Origin: Thermotomaculum hydrothermale
GTDB taxonomy: Bacteria > Acidobacteriota > Holophagae > Thermotomaculales > Thermotomaculaceae
Reading direction: 5' to 3'
Length of the DNA stretch: 64,000 nucleotides
Assembly (NCBI RefSeq): GCF_016592575.1
Contig: NZ_AP017470.1
Span: 1,196,001-1,260,000, forward strand
The stretch's first letter is position 1, and the number at the start of each line of letters is the position of its first letter. The translations under genes and the position numbers were made by a program. Shown piece by piece: positions 26,795-36,455 of the stretch. The notes below the pieces were generated by a model that saw only the letters and a program-made list of their open reading frames with translations, did no database searches and was not told the DNA's origin.

Positions 26795-27932
26795 TCTTTA
26801 CCTCCTCAATACATATATTTTTTACTCTTTCATTAAAATCAATAACATCGCCTATTGTTCTAATAACAGGCCTCTCTATTTTATCAAGCATTCTCTCAAT
26901 AAATTCAGGAATTTGAAGAAATTTAATCTTTTCATCTAAAAAGTAATTTACGGCAACCTCGTTTGCAGAATTTAAAATAACTCTATCCCCTATGTCCCCT
27001 TTACCGCACTTATAGGCAAGCTTAAGAGATTTAAATGTTTCAATATCAGGCTCAAAAAAATCAAGCCTTAAAGCCTTTCCAAAGTCAAAGGAGAAGTCTT
27101 CAGTATGCACCCTTTCAGGAAAATACAGGGCATACTGAATTGGAAGCATCATATCTGTTTTTCCCATCTGGCATATAATAGAACCGTCTATAAACTCAAC
27201 CATTGAGTGCACAACACTTTGAGGGTGAATCCTTACATTGATTTTGTCGTAATCAATTCCAAATAGAAAGTGTGCCTCAATTACCTCAAGCCCTTTGTTC
27301 ATTAAGGTTGCTGAATCAACTGTAATCTTCTGTCCCATATCCCAGGTTGGATGGTTTAATGTCTGGGCAACAGTTACATTTTTTAACTCCTCAACACCCT
27401 TTCCGAAAAAAGGCCCCCCTGATGCTGTAAGGATTAAGGATTTTACCTCATGTTTTTTACCTGCCCTTAAAGATTGATGAATAGCATTGTGCTCGCTATC
27501 AACAGGGATTAACTCTGTGTTATACTTTTCGCACTCGCTGTTTACAAATTCCCCGGCAAGCACCATTGACTCTTTGTTTGCCAGAGCAAGCCTTTTTGTA
27601 TAAGGTATTGATTTAAAGGTTGGAATTAAACCTGCACTGCCAACAATTGCAGATAGAGTTATATCCGATTCAAGGGAAAAGGATTCCTCAAAGGGAATGA
27701 AACTTGTTTTAATGCTTAAATTTTCAAGGAAAGTTTTTAACTCCTTTGCCTTTTCACCGTTAAATATTGTTGCAAATTCAGGCTGAAATTCAACTATCTG
27801 TTCTTTCAACAAATCAATATTGTTCCCTGCTGCAAGAAGTTTAACTGAAAAATCTTCCCTTTTAAGTTTTAATAATTTTAAACAACTCTTCCCTATTGAA
27901 CCTGTTGAACCGTATATCTTCAATGTTTTCAT
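26781..27932 (-). CDS. dxr: 1-deoxy-D-xylulose-5-phosphate reductoisomerase
   Basis: NADPH-dependent second step of the MEP isoprenoid pathway. The N-terminal Rossmann motif GSTGSIGKS (about 8-16), the metal/substrate loop PVDSEHNAIHQSL (about 140-155) and TASGGPF are all present. 383 residues, normal length. It sits between cdsA and rseP and overlaps the latter. Confidence 0.97.
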   Translation of the reverse strand: MKTLKIYGSTGSIGKSCLKLLKLKREDFSVKLLAAGNNIDLLKEQIVEFQPEFATIFNGEKAKELKTFLENLSIKTSFIPFEESFSLESDITLSAIVGSAGLIPTFKSIPYTKRLALANKESMVLAGEFVNSECEKYNTELIPVDSEHNAIHQSLRAGKKHEVKSLILTASGGPFFGKGVEELKNVTVAQTLNHPTWDMGQKITVDSATLMNKGLEVIEAHFLFGIDYDKINVRIHPQSVVHSMVEFIDGSIICQMGKTDMMLPIQYALYFPERVHTEDFSFDFGKALRLDFFEPDIETFKSLKLAYKCGKGDIGDRVILNSANEVAVNYFLDEKIKFLQIPEFIERMLDKIERPVIRTIGDVIDFNERVKNICIEEVKSGNF

Positions 27933-27938
27933 ATTACT

Positions 27939-28778
27939 CTACATTAAATAAAGGAAGTAAAAGTAAAGAAGCGGAGAAGATAAAACAAAAGAATCTATTC
28001 TGTCTAAAATCCCGCCGTGCCCCGGAATTAAGGTTGCACTGTCTTTGACTCCTGCACACCTTTTCCATAAAGATTCTATCAAATCACCGATTATCCCGCT
28101 AACTCCAATTATAATTGTTATTGCTATAACATCGTGCCAGGTAAGCCTTGTAAAAAACCACATCTTTGCAAGCGTTGCACCTAAAAAATTGAAGATTATA
28201 TTCCCAATTGCCCCCTCAATAGATTTGTTAGGGCTGATATTTGGTGCAAGTTTGTGCTTACCAAACATACTGCCTATCCAGTATGCACCTGAATCTCCAA
28301 ACCAGATTACAACATAGAGGAGAAACACAAGGTCAGCCCCCAATCCCTCATAAAGCCTGTTGGAGTTTTTCAAGGCAACCTGATAGCCTAATGGAATTCC
28401 AAGATACAAAGCCCCTAAAAGAGTATTTGCAACCGATTGTAAAGATTTTTCAGTATCAGGGTCTTTAAAAAAAGCATATATTAACAAGAAAACAAAACCG
28501 CCTGATATAACAAACTCAAATGATAGATTTTTCAATACAAAACTTGTGGGAATCAATGCGGCAATTATAAATGCAGGCACTGCATAAAAGTTTGAACCAA
28601 TGTGTACCGATAGGCTTTTAAACTCCTGAATGCCTAAAAATATAGCAATAATAACGAGAAAATAAAAGTAATAAACAGGCAAATACTTAACGACAACAAA
28701 AAAAAGCGGAACAAAAACAATTGTGGAAATTGCTCTTAAAATAAAAGATTTAATATTAAATGCCACCTGTCCCCCCAA
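27939..28778 (-). CDS. cdsA: Phosphatidate cytidylyltransferase
   Basis: Makes CDP-diacylglycerol from phosphatidate and CTP in the inner membrane. About seven to eight membrane helices over 279 residues; the C-terminal family signature is seen as GHGGILDRIDS with the conserved acidic residues, preceded by SPNKSIEGAIG. The start may be TTG 28778 or GTG 28766; both lie within the end of uppS behind a GGGGGGA sequence. Confidence 0.94.
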   Translation of the reverse strand: MGGQVAFNIKSFILRAISTIVFVPLFFVVVKYLPVYYFYFLVIIAIFLGIQEFKSLSVHIGSNFYAVPAFIIAALIPTSFVLKNLSFEFVISGGFVFLLIYAFFKDPDTEKSLQSVANTLLGALYLGIPLGYQVALKNSNRLYEGLGADLVFLLYVVIWFGDSGAYWIGSMFGKHKLAPNISPNKSIEGAIGNIIFNFLGATLAKMWFFTRLTWHDVIAITIIIGVSGIIGDLIESLWKRCAGVKDSATLIPGHGGILDRIDSFVLSSPLLYFYFLYLM

Positions 28779-29511
28779 ATCTTCTTTCTCTTTTTTGATA
28801 CTCTAAAATTGCTTTTAACATCTCTATTGTATCAAAATCAGGCCATAGAATATCTGTAAAATATAGCTCTGAATAGGCAATCTGCCATAAAAGGAAATTT
28901 GAAACCCTTATCTCCCCGCTTGTCCTTATCAACAAATCAGGGTCAGGCAAATCTTTTGTATAGAGATAAGAAGAAAAAAGTTTTTCGTTTAAATCATCAG
29001 GCTTTATCCCTGCTTCAATTAGATTTTTTACAGCATTTAAAATATCTGCCCTGCCGCCGTAATTTAAGGCTATATTGAAAATTAAGGATTTATTTTCTCT
29101 TGTCTCATCTAAAACCCTATCTATTTCCCTGTTTACAAATAAAGGCAACTTGCTTCTATCTCCAATTATTGACAGTTTTATGTCTTTATCCATTAACTTT
29201 TTTTTCTGCAATTTTAAAAATTGAAAGAGAAGAGTCATTAAAACAGAAACCTCGTATTCAGGCCTTATCCAGTTTTCAGTTGAAAAAGCGTAAACTGTAA
29301 TTACTTTAACCCCTAAATGCAAAGCAGAATCAAGTGCATTTTCAATAGCCTTTGCACCTGCCTTATGCCCCTTTATCCTTGATAAACCCCTTTTCTTTGC
29401 CCATCTGCCATTGCCATCCATAATTATTGCAACATGCTCAGGGATTTTGTTTTCATCTATTTCAAGCCACAGCAAGCGTTCTTTCTCTGTTGCATTTGCA
29501 GGCGGTTTCAT
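28756..29511 (-). CDS. uppS: Isoprenyl transferase (undecaprenyl diphosphate synthase)
   Basis: cis-Prenyltransferase making the undecaprenyl diphosphate carrier for peptidoglycan and LPS. Motif I is seen as VAIIMDGNGRWAKKRG near residue 28, the YAFSTENW block near 75, the ALNYGGRADI block near 148 and LIRTSGEIRVSNFLLWQ near 195. 251 residues. ATG start overlaps the stop of the upstream polyprenyl synthase, so trans- and cis-prenyl chain synthesis are coupled. Confidence 0.97.
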   Translation of the reverse strand: MKPPANATEKERLLWLEIDENKIPEHVAIIMDGNGRWAKKRGLSRIKGHKAGAKAIENALDSALHLGVKVITVYAFSTENWIRPEYEVSVLMTLLFQFLKLQKKKLMDKDIKLSIIGDRSKLPLFVNREIDRVLDETRENKSLIFNIALNYGGRADILNAVKNLIEAGIKPDDLNEKLFSSYLYTKDLPDPDLLIRTSGEIRVSNFLLWQIAYSELYFTDILWPDFDTIEMLKAILEYQKRERRFGGTGGI

Positions 29512-30486
29512 TAAAACTCCCTGTCTATAATAAAATCACAAATCTTTAAAAGTGTCTGTCTATGCTCACTATCCTCAAAGTTGTCTAAAATTTCCATATT
29601 TTCTGAAATTAATTTTTTTGCAAAACTAAAGGCTTTTTTCAAATAACCCTTTTTTTCTAAAATGTTTACAAGCCTCTTTTTATCCTTTGCTTCAAAAACC
29701 TCGCCTTTTGAATCAAAAACCCTTTTTACAATATCAATTACTTCTTCCTCATTGTTTTCCATTGCAAGAAGAACAGGTAAAGTTGCCTTTCCTTCAGGCA
29801 AATCTATCAATTTAGGCTTGCCCAACTTTTTTAAATCAGCCTTAAAATCAAGGCAATCGTCAACAATTTGAAATGCAATTCCCAGTTTTTCTCCAAACTT
29901 TTCAGCAAGAGGCAATAAATCATTTCTTTCCGCAACAATTAAAGGAAGGGAACAACATGCTGAAAACAAAACAGCAGTTTTTAATTTTATAATCTCAAAG
30001 TAAACCTCTTTTTTAGGGGGAAAGTTAAAGGCGTTGGCATTCTGGAGTAACTCTCCTGTTACAAGAGACTTTGAAACTAAAGCAATCCTTTTTAAAACTT
30101 CAATATTCTTTAATTCAACCGCTATATTCATTGCGGTTGCAAACATATAATCACCGTAAAGTACCGTTAATGTGTTATCCCAGATAGAATTATGCGTTTT
30201 TTGCCCCCTTCTCATATCTGCATTGTCTATAACATCGTCGTGTACAAGGGTTGAATTGTGCAACAACTCAAGGGTTGCCCCTATCTTTATCCCCTTTTCA
30301 TCTTCAATTTTTACAATCTTTCCAAAGAGAATTGCAAAGGCAGGCCTCAACATTTTTCCTGTTTTTTTTAAGAGAATGCTCAACAAGAGGGGAAACTTCA
30401 GAATACTCAGACTTTAATCTATCGCCAATCAAAGTTTCAACGCTTTTTAATTCCTTTGATATACCTTTTAAAAAATCAACAGCCAC
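29511..30486 (-). CDS. Polyprenyl diphosphate synthase, with a frameshift at an A8 run
   Basis: trans-Prenyltransferase of the IspA/IspB/HepT group, supplying farnesyl or longer chains to uppS or for quinones. The main frame (29511-30386, 291 residues) has both aspartate-rich motifs (LVHDDVIDNADMRR and DDCLDF) but lacks the normal N-terminus. That N-terminus is encoded in another frame, 30304-30486, starting at a GTG with GGAG upstream and reading VETLIGDRLKSEYSEVS. The frames meet at eight A residues (about 30362-30369); seven would give the expected SLKKTGKMLRPAFA. A single-base insertion, transcriptional slippage or a sequencing error could each explain it. The gene should be essential. 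Confidence 0.88.
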
Positions 30487-30542
30487 AACAACTCCTTTTA
30501 GACTAACGATTAATCATTTTATCACAAATATACCATTAATTT

Positions 30543-31304
30543 TTATTCAAAAATTATCCCTATAGGACAATGGTCTGACCCATAGACTTCAGAGAGTATA
30601 AAAGCGTCTTTCACCCTGTCTTTAATATTTTCACTAACAAAAAAGTAATCTATCCTCCAGCCAACATTCCTCTCCCTTGCCCTTGACTTGTAATCCCACC
30701 AGGTATAGTTGCCACCCTCTTTATTAAACATTCTAAAGGTATCAACAAATCCAGAAGCAATTAATTTGTCAATCCATTCTCTTTCAACAGGCAAAAAACC
30801 AGAGACTTTTTCATTTTCTTTAGGCCTTGCAAGGTCAATCTCTTTGTGTGCTGTGTTAACATCCCCGCAAATAATCACTCCATAGCCTTTATCCTTTAGA
30901 CTATTCACTATCTCCAGAAACTTGTCATAAAACCTTAACTTAAAATCAAGCCTTTCTTTACTTGCCTTACCGTTCGGGAAATAAACATTAAAAAGAATAA
31001 AATCCTTAAAATACGCAGCAATAACCCTTCCCTCAACATCAAACTCTTCAACCCCTAAATCATACTCAACCCTCTCAGGCTGTACTTTTGTAAACAAGGC
31101 AACTCCGCTGTACCCCTTTCTTGCCCTTGAAGAAGAATAAAATTGAAAGTAATCAAGGCTTTTAATATCTTTTGGAATTTGCTCTTCAGTTGCCTTTGTC
31201 TCCTGAAGACAGAGTACATCAGGATTTTCTTCCTTCACCCATTCAACAAATCCTTTTTTATGTATTGCCCTTATTCCATTTACATTCCATGAAATTAATT
31301 TCAT
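30543..31304 (-). CDS. xth: Exodeoxyribonuclease III / AP endonuclease
   Basis: Base-excision repair enzyme that cuts at abasic sites and has 3'-5' exonuclease activity. 253 residues with the EEP-fold motifs: SWNVNGIRA at the N-terminus, [16 protein letters not shown], and the catalytic SDHCPIG at the C-terminus. AAGGAG site before the ATG. It may work with the family 4 uracil-DNA glycosylase in this window on deaminated cytosines. Confidence 0.95.
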   Translation of the reverse strand: MKLISWNVNGIRAIHKKGFVEWVKEENPDVLCLQETKATEEQIPKDIKSLDYFQFYSSSRARKGYSGVALFTKVQPERVEYDLGVEEFDVEGRVIAAYFKDFILFNVYFPNGKASKERLDFKLRFYDKFLEIVNSLKDKGYGVIICGDVNTAHKEIDLARPKENEKVSGFLPVEREWIDKLIASGFVDTFRMFNKEGGNYTWWDYKSRARERNVGWRIDYFFVSENIKDRVKDAFILSEVYGSDHCPIGIIFE

Positions 31305-31367
31305 ATATAACTCCTTATTGTTTTTCCTCTTTTTTATTTTAAATAATTTTTACTTTATTTTAAAGAT

Positions 31368-32657
31368 TTAACCCTTTAACTTTTCCTTCTCAATACTTTT
31401 AAGGATTTTTCTAATCTCTTCCACTTGTTTTTTAAATTCTTTCAGCCTCTTTCCCTTTAACTTAGGCGTTGCAATCATTCTCTTTAACAGAGGATTAACC
31501 CACTTTCCCCTTGCATCCCTTATCCCAAAGTGAAGGTGTGGCCCATTAACCCTTCCAGTTGCCCCTGTTCTGCCTATAATCTGCCCTGCCTTAACATTTA
31601 AGCCCTTTCTAACAAGAATGCGGCTTAAATGAAGGTAATAGGTCTTAATATTCCCAGGATGCTTTATAACAATAAACTTCCCATTGTATTTTGAATAGCC
31701 TGTTTGAATAACAACCCCGTTGTAAACTGCAAAAACAGGCTCTCCAACCCTTGCCCTGTAATCCACCCCATTGTGAAAACTCCTTTTCCCTGTCACAGGA
31801 TGCCTTCTCCAGCCAAATGTTGAAGTTACATGAATTCTCCTTAAAGGATAACGAAATGCAGAGGCAATCAATGCTTTCCCGTCGGCAGAGTAATGCCCGT
31901 TGTAAGAAGATTTCTCATCTGCCTCTCTATAGTAAAAAGCCTCTTTCCTGCCTGTCTTCTTTCCGTTGTAACAGGCATACAAAACCTTTTCAGGAAGTAC
32001 AACCCTTCCATCAAAAACCCTCTCTTCAAGCAATACTTTAAACTTATCTCCCCTTCTTGCAGAAGTTCTAATTGGAACGAAACACTCAATTACATTGTTT
32101 ACAGTATTCCTGACATTATCACTAACACCTGTTTCTTTCAAAGCATCGTTTAAAGTTGTCTTTAATTCTCCCTCTATCAATTTATACCTTATCTTTGTTG
32201 GCAATACTTTTTTAGAATAAATATATTTACCACTTTTGTAATCCCACTCAAGAATATGAAATATAACGGGATTTGGACAATAGATAAACCTTTCAACAAC
32301 CTTTCCATCCTTTGAGAGTTTAAAGCGAAATTTCTCCCCGGCTTTTAAAAATCGGAAATCAACATAATTTCTCAAAGAGTTAACTATTTTTAAAGCCTGA
32401 TAGAGTTTAACCCCATCAACAGCCATTATTGAATCTTCAAACCCCTTATATGGAAGAATCTCTCCAAAATACCATAAATCTGCCTGATTGTTTGTTATTG
32501 CCTTCAATAGATTTTTGTCGTTTTTAGGTGTGCATCTAAAAAAATCAAACTTCAATGAGGCAAAAAATAAAATCCCCAAAGTAAGGTAAAAAAATAGAAA
32601 AAGATAAAAAACAACTCTATATTTATTTTTAAATACAAAATCAATTAATTTATCCAT
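31368..32657 (-). CDS. M23 family metallopeptidase, membrane-anchored
   Basis: Probable peptidoglycan endopeptidase of the LytM/M23 family. One transmembrane helix (about 13-33) anchors it; an OapA/Csd3-like middle region (about 50-270) precedes the catalytic domain (about 285-400). Zinc ligands are visible as HNGVD and HLHFG, with a further His in YYLHLS. 429 residues, with a basic Lys-rich C-terminal helix. No clear ribosome binding site. It faces the periplasm and could act in cell-wall remodelling or division. Confidence 0.92.
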   Translation of the reverse strand: MDKLIDFVFKNKYRVVFYLFLFFYLTLGILFFASLKFDFFRCTPKNDKNLLKAITNNQADLWYFGEILPYKGFEDSIMAVDGVKLYQALKIVNSLRNYVDFRFLKAGEKFRFKLSKDGKVVERFIYCPNPVIFHILEWDYKSGKYIYSKKVLPTKIRYKLIEGELKTTLNDALKETGVSDNVRNTVNNVIECFVPIRTSARRGDKFKVLLEERVFDGRVVLPEKVLYACYNGKKTGRKEAFYYREADEKSSYNGHYSADGKALIASAFRYPLRRIHVTSTFGWRRHPVTGKRSFHNGVDYRARVGEPVFAVYNGVVIQTGYSKYNGKFIVIKHPGNIKTYYLHLSRILVRKGLNVKAGQIIGRTGATGRVNGPHLHFGIRDARGKWVNPLLKRMIATPKLKGKRLKEFKKQVEEIRKILKSIEKEKLKG

Positions 32658-32800
32658 GCCGATAAAAGTTATAGCATAAATTACAGGAAAAATTTAACTT
32701 TAATTTTTTTAACTTAACCCCTGCAATCAAAATATCTTGTCTGCAAAAGGAATTTCTGATTAAATTAAATATAAGTTTTTAAAAAGAAAAGGGAGGGGGA

Positions 32801-34408
32801 ATGCCTGTTATTAAATCAAGGATAAACACAAAATCAGAGGAATTTAAAAAGAATTACGAGCATAACAAAAGGCTTATAGAAGATTTAAAGGAAAAATTAG
32901 AGTGGGCAAGAAAAGGGGGACCAGAAAAGGCTTTTAAGAGGCTTGAGCAATTAAATAAATTACCGGCAAGAAAGAGGATAGAACTTCTTTTAGACGAAGA
33001 CTCACCATTTTTAGAACTCTCAACATTGGCAGGATACAACCTTTATCAAGATGAAGTGCCGGCAGGGGGAATAATAACAGGTGTGGGAAGAGTTGAGGGA
33101 AGAGAGGTAATGATTGTTGCAAACGACCCAACTGTTAAAGGAGGATGCTATTACCCTATAACCGTAAAAAAACACCTTCGTGCACAGGAAATAGCAGAGC
33201 AAAACAACTTACCCTGCATTTACCTTGTTGATTCAGGTGGGGCATTCTTGCCCTTACAGGCTGAGGTTTTCCCTGACAAAGAGCATTTTGGAAGAATCTT
33301 TTATAATCAGGCAAGAATGTCTGCAAAGGGAATAACACAGATTTCTGTTGTATTTGGATACTGCACAGCAGGTGGGGCGTATATCCCTGCAATGAGCGAC
33401 CAGACAGTAATAGTAAAAGGCACCGGTACAATATTCTTAGGGGGGCCACCTCTTGTAAAGGCGGCAACTGGGGAGGATGTATCTGCAGAGGAGTTAGGCG
33501 GTGCCGATGTTCACTGCAGGATTAGCGGAGTTGCAGACCACTATGCTGAAAACGAGCACCACGCAATTTTAATTGCAAGGGATATAGTTAAGCATTTAGG
33601 AAAAAGAGAAAGGCAAAGCCTCAAACTTGAAACCCCAGAAGACCCTCTGTACCCTGCCGATGAGATTTTAGGGATAATTCCAACTGATTTGAAAAAGAAT
33701 ATGGACGCTTACGAAATAATTGCCCGCCTTGTTGACGGAAGCAGGTTTTTTGAGTTTAAAAAGATGTATGCGCCAACAATAGTTACAGGCTTTGCACACA
33801 TTTACGGAATACCTGTTGGAATTCTTGCAAATAACGGCGTGTTGTTCTCCGAAAGTGCATTTAAAGCAACGCATTTTATTGAGTTATGCTGCACAGAAAA
33901 CATACCCCTTCTATTTTTGCAAAACATAACAGGCTTTATTGTTGGGAAAAAGTATGAACACCAGGGAATTGCAAAAGACGGAGCAAAAATGGTTATGGCT
34001 GTTTCAAACGCAAATGTGCCTAAAATTACCCTTATTATGGGTGGATCATTCGGCGCAGGCAACTACGGGATGTGCGGAAGGGCATACAACCCGAGATTTC
34101 TCTTTATGTGGCCAAACGGCAGAATTTCTGTTATGGGGGGAGAACAGGCTGCAAGCGTTCTCTTAACTGTAAAAAGAGAGCAATTAAAGAGGGAAGGAAA
34201 AGAACTTACAAAAGAGGAAGAGGAAAAAATAGTCAACCCCATACTTGCAAAGTATGAAAAGGAAGGCCATCCATACTATTCAAGTGCAAGGTTATGGGAC
34301 GACGGGATACTGAATCCGCTTACAACAAGAGAAGCGTTAGGGCTTGCACTTTCAGCAAGCTTAAATATGCCATTTGCACCGACAAGGTTTGGAGTATTTA
34401 GAATGTAA
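32801..34408 (+). CDS. Acyl-CoA carboxylase carboxyltransferase (beta) subunit
   Basis: Biotin-dependent carboxyltransferase of the propionyl-CoA / methylcrotonyl-CoA carboxylase beta family, moving CO2 from biotin to an acyl-CoA. 535 residues with the two crotonase-like halves: [12 protein letters not shown] and [11 protein letters not shown] in the first, [15 protein letters not shown] in the second. The length and SGGAFLPLQ motif resemble the methylcrotonyl-CoA type more than the propionyl-CoA type. The biotin carboxylase partner is not adjacent. With the methylmalonyl-CoA mutase in this window it could serve branched amino-acid or propionate metabolism. Strong GGGAGGGGG site. Confidence 0.92.
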   Translation: MPVIKSRINTKSEEFKKNYEHNKRLIEDLKEKLEWARKGGPEKAFKRLEQLNKLPARKRIELLLDEDSPFLELSTLAGYNLYQDEVPAGGIITGVGRVEGREVMIVANDPTVKGGCYYPITVKKHLRAQEIAEQNNLPCIYLVDSGGAFLPLQAEVFPDKEHFGRIFYNQARMSAKGITQISVVFGYCTAGGAYIPAMSDQTVIVKGTGTIFLGGPPLVKAATGEDVSAEELGGADVHCRISGVADHYAENEHHAILIARDIVKHLGKRERQSLKLETPEDPLYPADEILGIIPTDLKKNMDAYEIIARLVDGSRFFEFKKMYAPTIVTGFAHIYGIPVGILANNGVLFSESAFKATHFIELCCTENIPLLFLQNITGFIVGKKYEHQGIAKDGAKMVMAVSNANVPKITLIMGGSFGAGNYGMCGRAYNPRFLFMWPNGRISVMGGEQAASVLLTVKREQLKREGKELTKEEEEKIVNPILAKYEKEGHPYYSSARLWDDGILNPLTTREALGLALSASLNMPFAPTRFGVFRM

Positions 34409-34456
34409 AAAAGTGTTTGAAAAGTTTATTTTTTGTGATAAATTCATTCCAGCGAT

Positions 34457-34477
34457 ACACATCACAATTTGGTGTGT
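34457..34477 (+). other. Hairpin in the leader of the first RRM gene
   Basis: ACACATCA pairs with TGGTGTGT over 8 bp (one G-T wobble) around a 5-base loop, followed by AT-rich sequence. It lies about 33 bases before the start codon. Function unknown; a weak terminator for the gene before it is possible. Confidence 0.3.
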
Positions 34478-34509
34478 TTTCGTTAAGAATTTTTTTTTAG
34501 GAGTTTTTT

Positions 34510-34767
34510 ATGTCTCAGAGTATTTATGTTGGTAATCTGCCTTATTCCACAAGGGAAGAAGAGTTAAGGGAAGTTTTTGAAGCACACGGTAATGTTGAAA
34601 ATGTTAAGATTATCAGAGATAGGGAAACAGGCAGGTCAAGAGGATTTGGTTTTGTTGAAATGTCAACTGAAGAAGAAACAAACGCAGCTATTAACGCTTT
34701 AAACGGCTCAGATCTGGGAGGAAGAACCTTAAAGGTTAGCCTTTCAAAACCAAGAGAAAACAGATAA
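34510..34767 (+). CDS. RNA-binding protein, single RRM domain (copy 1)
   Basis: Glycine-poor bacterial RRM protein of 85 residues, thought to act as an RNA chaperone in cold or stress response. RNP2 IYVGNL (5-10) and RNP1 RGFGFVEM (44-51) are both intact. The tail is short and basic. AGGAG site before the ATG, and a perfect terminator after it, so it is a monocistronic gene. It is about 90 percent alike at protein level to the next gene and both share leader sequence AGGAGTTT..ATGTCTCAGAG, so they are a tandem duplication. Confidence 0.95.
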   Translation: MSQSIYVGNLPYSTREEELREVFEAHGNVENVKIIRDRETGRSRGFGFVEMSTEEETNAAINALNGSDLGGRTLKVSLSKPRENR

Positions 34768-34793
34768 GCAAAATAAAGCAATTAAAAAAATTT

Positions 34794-34817
34794 GGCGGGA
34801 AATATCCCGCCTTTTTT
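34794..34817 (+). terminator. Terminator of RRM gene copy 1
   Basis: GGCGGGA/TCCCGCC 7-bp stem, AATA loop and six T residues. Confidence 0.93.
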
Positions 34818-35014
34818 ATTTATTGAAAAACCTTGAATAAAAATACTTTCTTTTACTCTCACAATTTTCATCATTCCAAAACCTATTTTAAAAATAAATA
34901 TTAAACTTTTTTATCTTTTTCCTTGCAATAGGCTTTTTATGTGTTATTGTTAATGAACACGGAACGCACAACTTAGTGGGTTTTAGTGAAAGAAAATTTT
35001 TAGGAGTTTATTTT

Positions 35015-35269
35015 ATGTCTCAGAGTATTTATGTTGGCAACCTGCCATACAACACACAGGAAAGCGATTTAAGGGAAGTTTTTGAAGCACACGGTAATGT
35101 TGATAATGTTAAGATTATCAGGGATAGGGAAACAGGCAGGTCAAGAGGATTTGGTTTTGTTGAAATGTCAACCGAAGAAGAAACTAACGCTGCTATTACA
35201 GCTTTAAACGGTTCTGACCTTGGAGGAAGGAACTTAAAGGTTAGCTTATCTAAACCAAGAAATTATTAA
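35015..35269 (+). CDS. RNA-binding protein, single RRM domain (copy 2)
   Basis: Second RRM protein of 84 residues with the same RNP2 IYVGNL and RNP1 RGFGFVEM motifs. The reading frame is open further upstream (to 34976) but ATG 35015 has the AGGAG site and matches copy 1. Differences from copy 1 cluster in the first helix (NTQESDLR against STREEELR) and the last residues. Own leader and terminator indicate independent expression, so the two copies may respond to different conditions. Confidence 0.95.
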   Translation: MSQSIYVGNLPYNTQESDLREVFEAHGNVDNVKIIRDRETGRSRGFGFVEMSTEEETNAAITALNGSDLGGRNLKVSLSKPRNY

Positions 35270-35296
35270 GTTTAAAAATAGACTTAAAAAAGAAAA

Positions 35297-35322
35297 GGCG
35301 GGAAAATTTCCCGCCTTTTTTT
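35297..35322 (+). terminator. Terminator of RRM gene copy 2, possibly bidirectional
   Basis: GGCGGGA/TCCCGCC stem followed by seven T residues; an A-rich run on the other side means it could also stop transcription of the convergent FKBP gene's opposite strand. Confidence 0.9.
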
Positions 35323-35340
35323 ATTTGATTTGAAATTATC

Positions 35341-35784
35341 TTATGTAATTATTGGGCTTACTATTTCAACAAGCTCAATCTCAAAATTCAAATCCTTCCC
35401 TGAAAGAGGATGGTTTGCATCAAGAATAACAGTTTCATCCCTCACCTCTGTCAATTCAGCAATAATTGTTCCCCCTGTTGGAGTGTTTAACTGAAACTGC
35501 ATTCCAACTTGCGGTTCTAAACCTTCAGGCAAATCAGTTTTAGGAACTTCAAGCATAAGCTCATCTCTTTTTTCTCCGTATGCTTCCTGATAAGGGATTT
35601 TAATATTTTTCTTTTCCCCAACTTCCATACCTTCAACTGCTTTTTCAAATCCAGGAATAAGTTTCCCTTCTCCAATAACGAATTCTAAAGGTTCTCTTTC
35701 ATAAGAGGAATCAAACACCTCTCCACTATCAAGAGTTCCTGTATAATGAACCCTTACTTTGTCTCCATTTTGTGCTTTGGTCAT
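35341..35784 (-). CDS. FKBP-type peptidyl-prolyl isomerase (SlyD-like)
   Basis: Cytoplasmic folding helper of 147 residues. The FKBP half domains (VRVHYTGTLDSGEVFDSS at the start, LNFEIELVEIV at the end) flank an inserted IF domain (about 70-125), as in SlyD. The His/Cys-rich metal-binding tail of E. coli SlyD is missing, so nickel handling is unlikely. It is a single gene, convergent with RRM copy 2. Confidence 0.93.
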   Translation of the reverse strand: MTKAQNGDKVRVHYTGTLDSGEVFDSSYEREPLEFVIGEGKLIPGFEKAVEGMEVGEKKNIKIPYQEAYGEKRDELMLEVPKTDLPEGLEPQVGMQFQLNTPTGGTIIAELTEVRDETVILDANHPLSGKDLNFEIELVEIVSPIIT

Positions 35785-35867
35785 AAAAATACTCCTAATT
35801 TTTTTACGAGGATAAACCTCAACACAATGTTAACAGATTAATTCATTTATTAAAAATAAAGTTTAAG

Positions 35868-36455
35868 TTAATCTTTTAAAACAAGCTTGATTTTTGAAAT
35901 ATCCCCTATCCTCTCGTTAACCATAAAATCTCTCATTTTTACAACTGAAGGAAGGTATCCCTCAATTCTTCCCTCAAGAAAATACCTCTTTGCAGGCACA
36001 ACAGGGGCTAACCCCCCGCCAAAATCATCTGACAAAGGCTCAAAACCCTCGCTCTTTTCAATCTTCACATTGCATCCTTCACATCCTTTAACAGCGTTTT
36101 CAATTTTCTTTCTAAATTCATTCAAAGCCTTTTCTTCAAAAAAAGCAAACTTAAAATCAAAATAAGCCTTCTCAATTTCCCTTTTTGATACAACCTTAAC
36201 CTTTAGCCTTTCATAATTCTTTTCAAGGGCTGTCTGCAAATAATCTGCGAATTTTTTCTCAATACACAGATGAACATGACTTTCAAGCCCCAACCATTCT
36301 TTAAGTGTTTCTTTTAAAGTCTCAGCCTCAATCCCTGCAAGTTTTGGGAAAAAATACTCAACTTCCTCATCTTTACAACTAATTAACCCCCTTAAAAAGC
36401 CTTTTAAAAGAATAAAAGGACAATCAAAAACCATTTCAACAAACTTTTTACCCAT
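35868..36455 (-). CDS. Protein of unknown function
   Basis: I do not recognise this 195-residue protein. It has no signal peptide or membrane segment, is rich in Lys, Glu and Phe, and contains a CEGCNVKIEK segment (about 122-131) and a GGGLAPVVPAKR segment near residue 147. An AAGGAG site precedes the ATG, and base composition matches its neighbours, so it is a real gene of the host genome. It stands alone after the FKBP gene. Confidence 0.7.
   Translation of the reverse strand: MGKKFVEMVFDCPFILLKGFLRGLISCKDEEVEYFFPKLAGIEAETLKETLKEWLGLESHVHLCIEKKFADYLQTALEKNYERLKVKVVSKREIEKAYFDFKFAFFEEKALNEFRKKIENAVKGCEGCNVKIEKSEGFEPLSDDFGGGLAPVVPAKRYFLEGRIEGYLPSVVKMRDFMVNERIGDISKIKLVLKD

Noticed and set aside
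34440..34510. Riboswitch or cold-shock leader before RRM copy 1
   Set aside because: Only a single 8-bp hairpin is visible; it matches no aptamer I know and is not conserved in the leader of copy 2.
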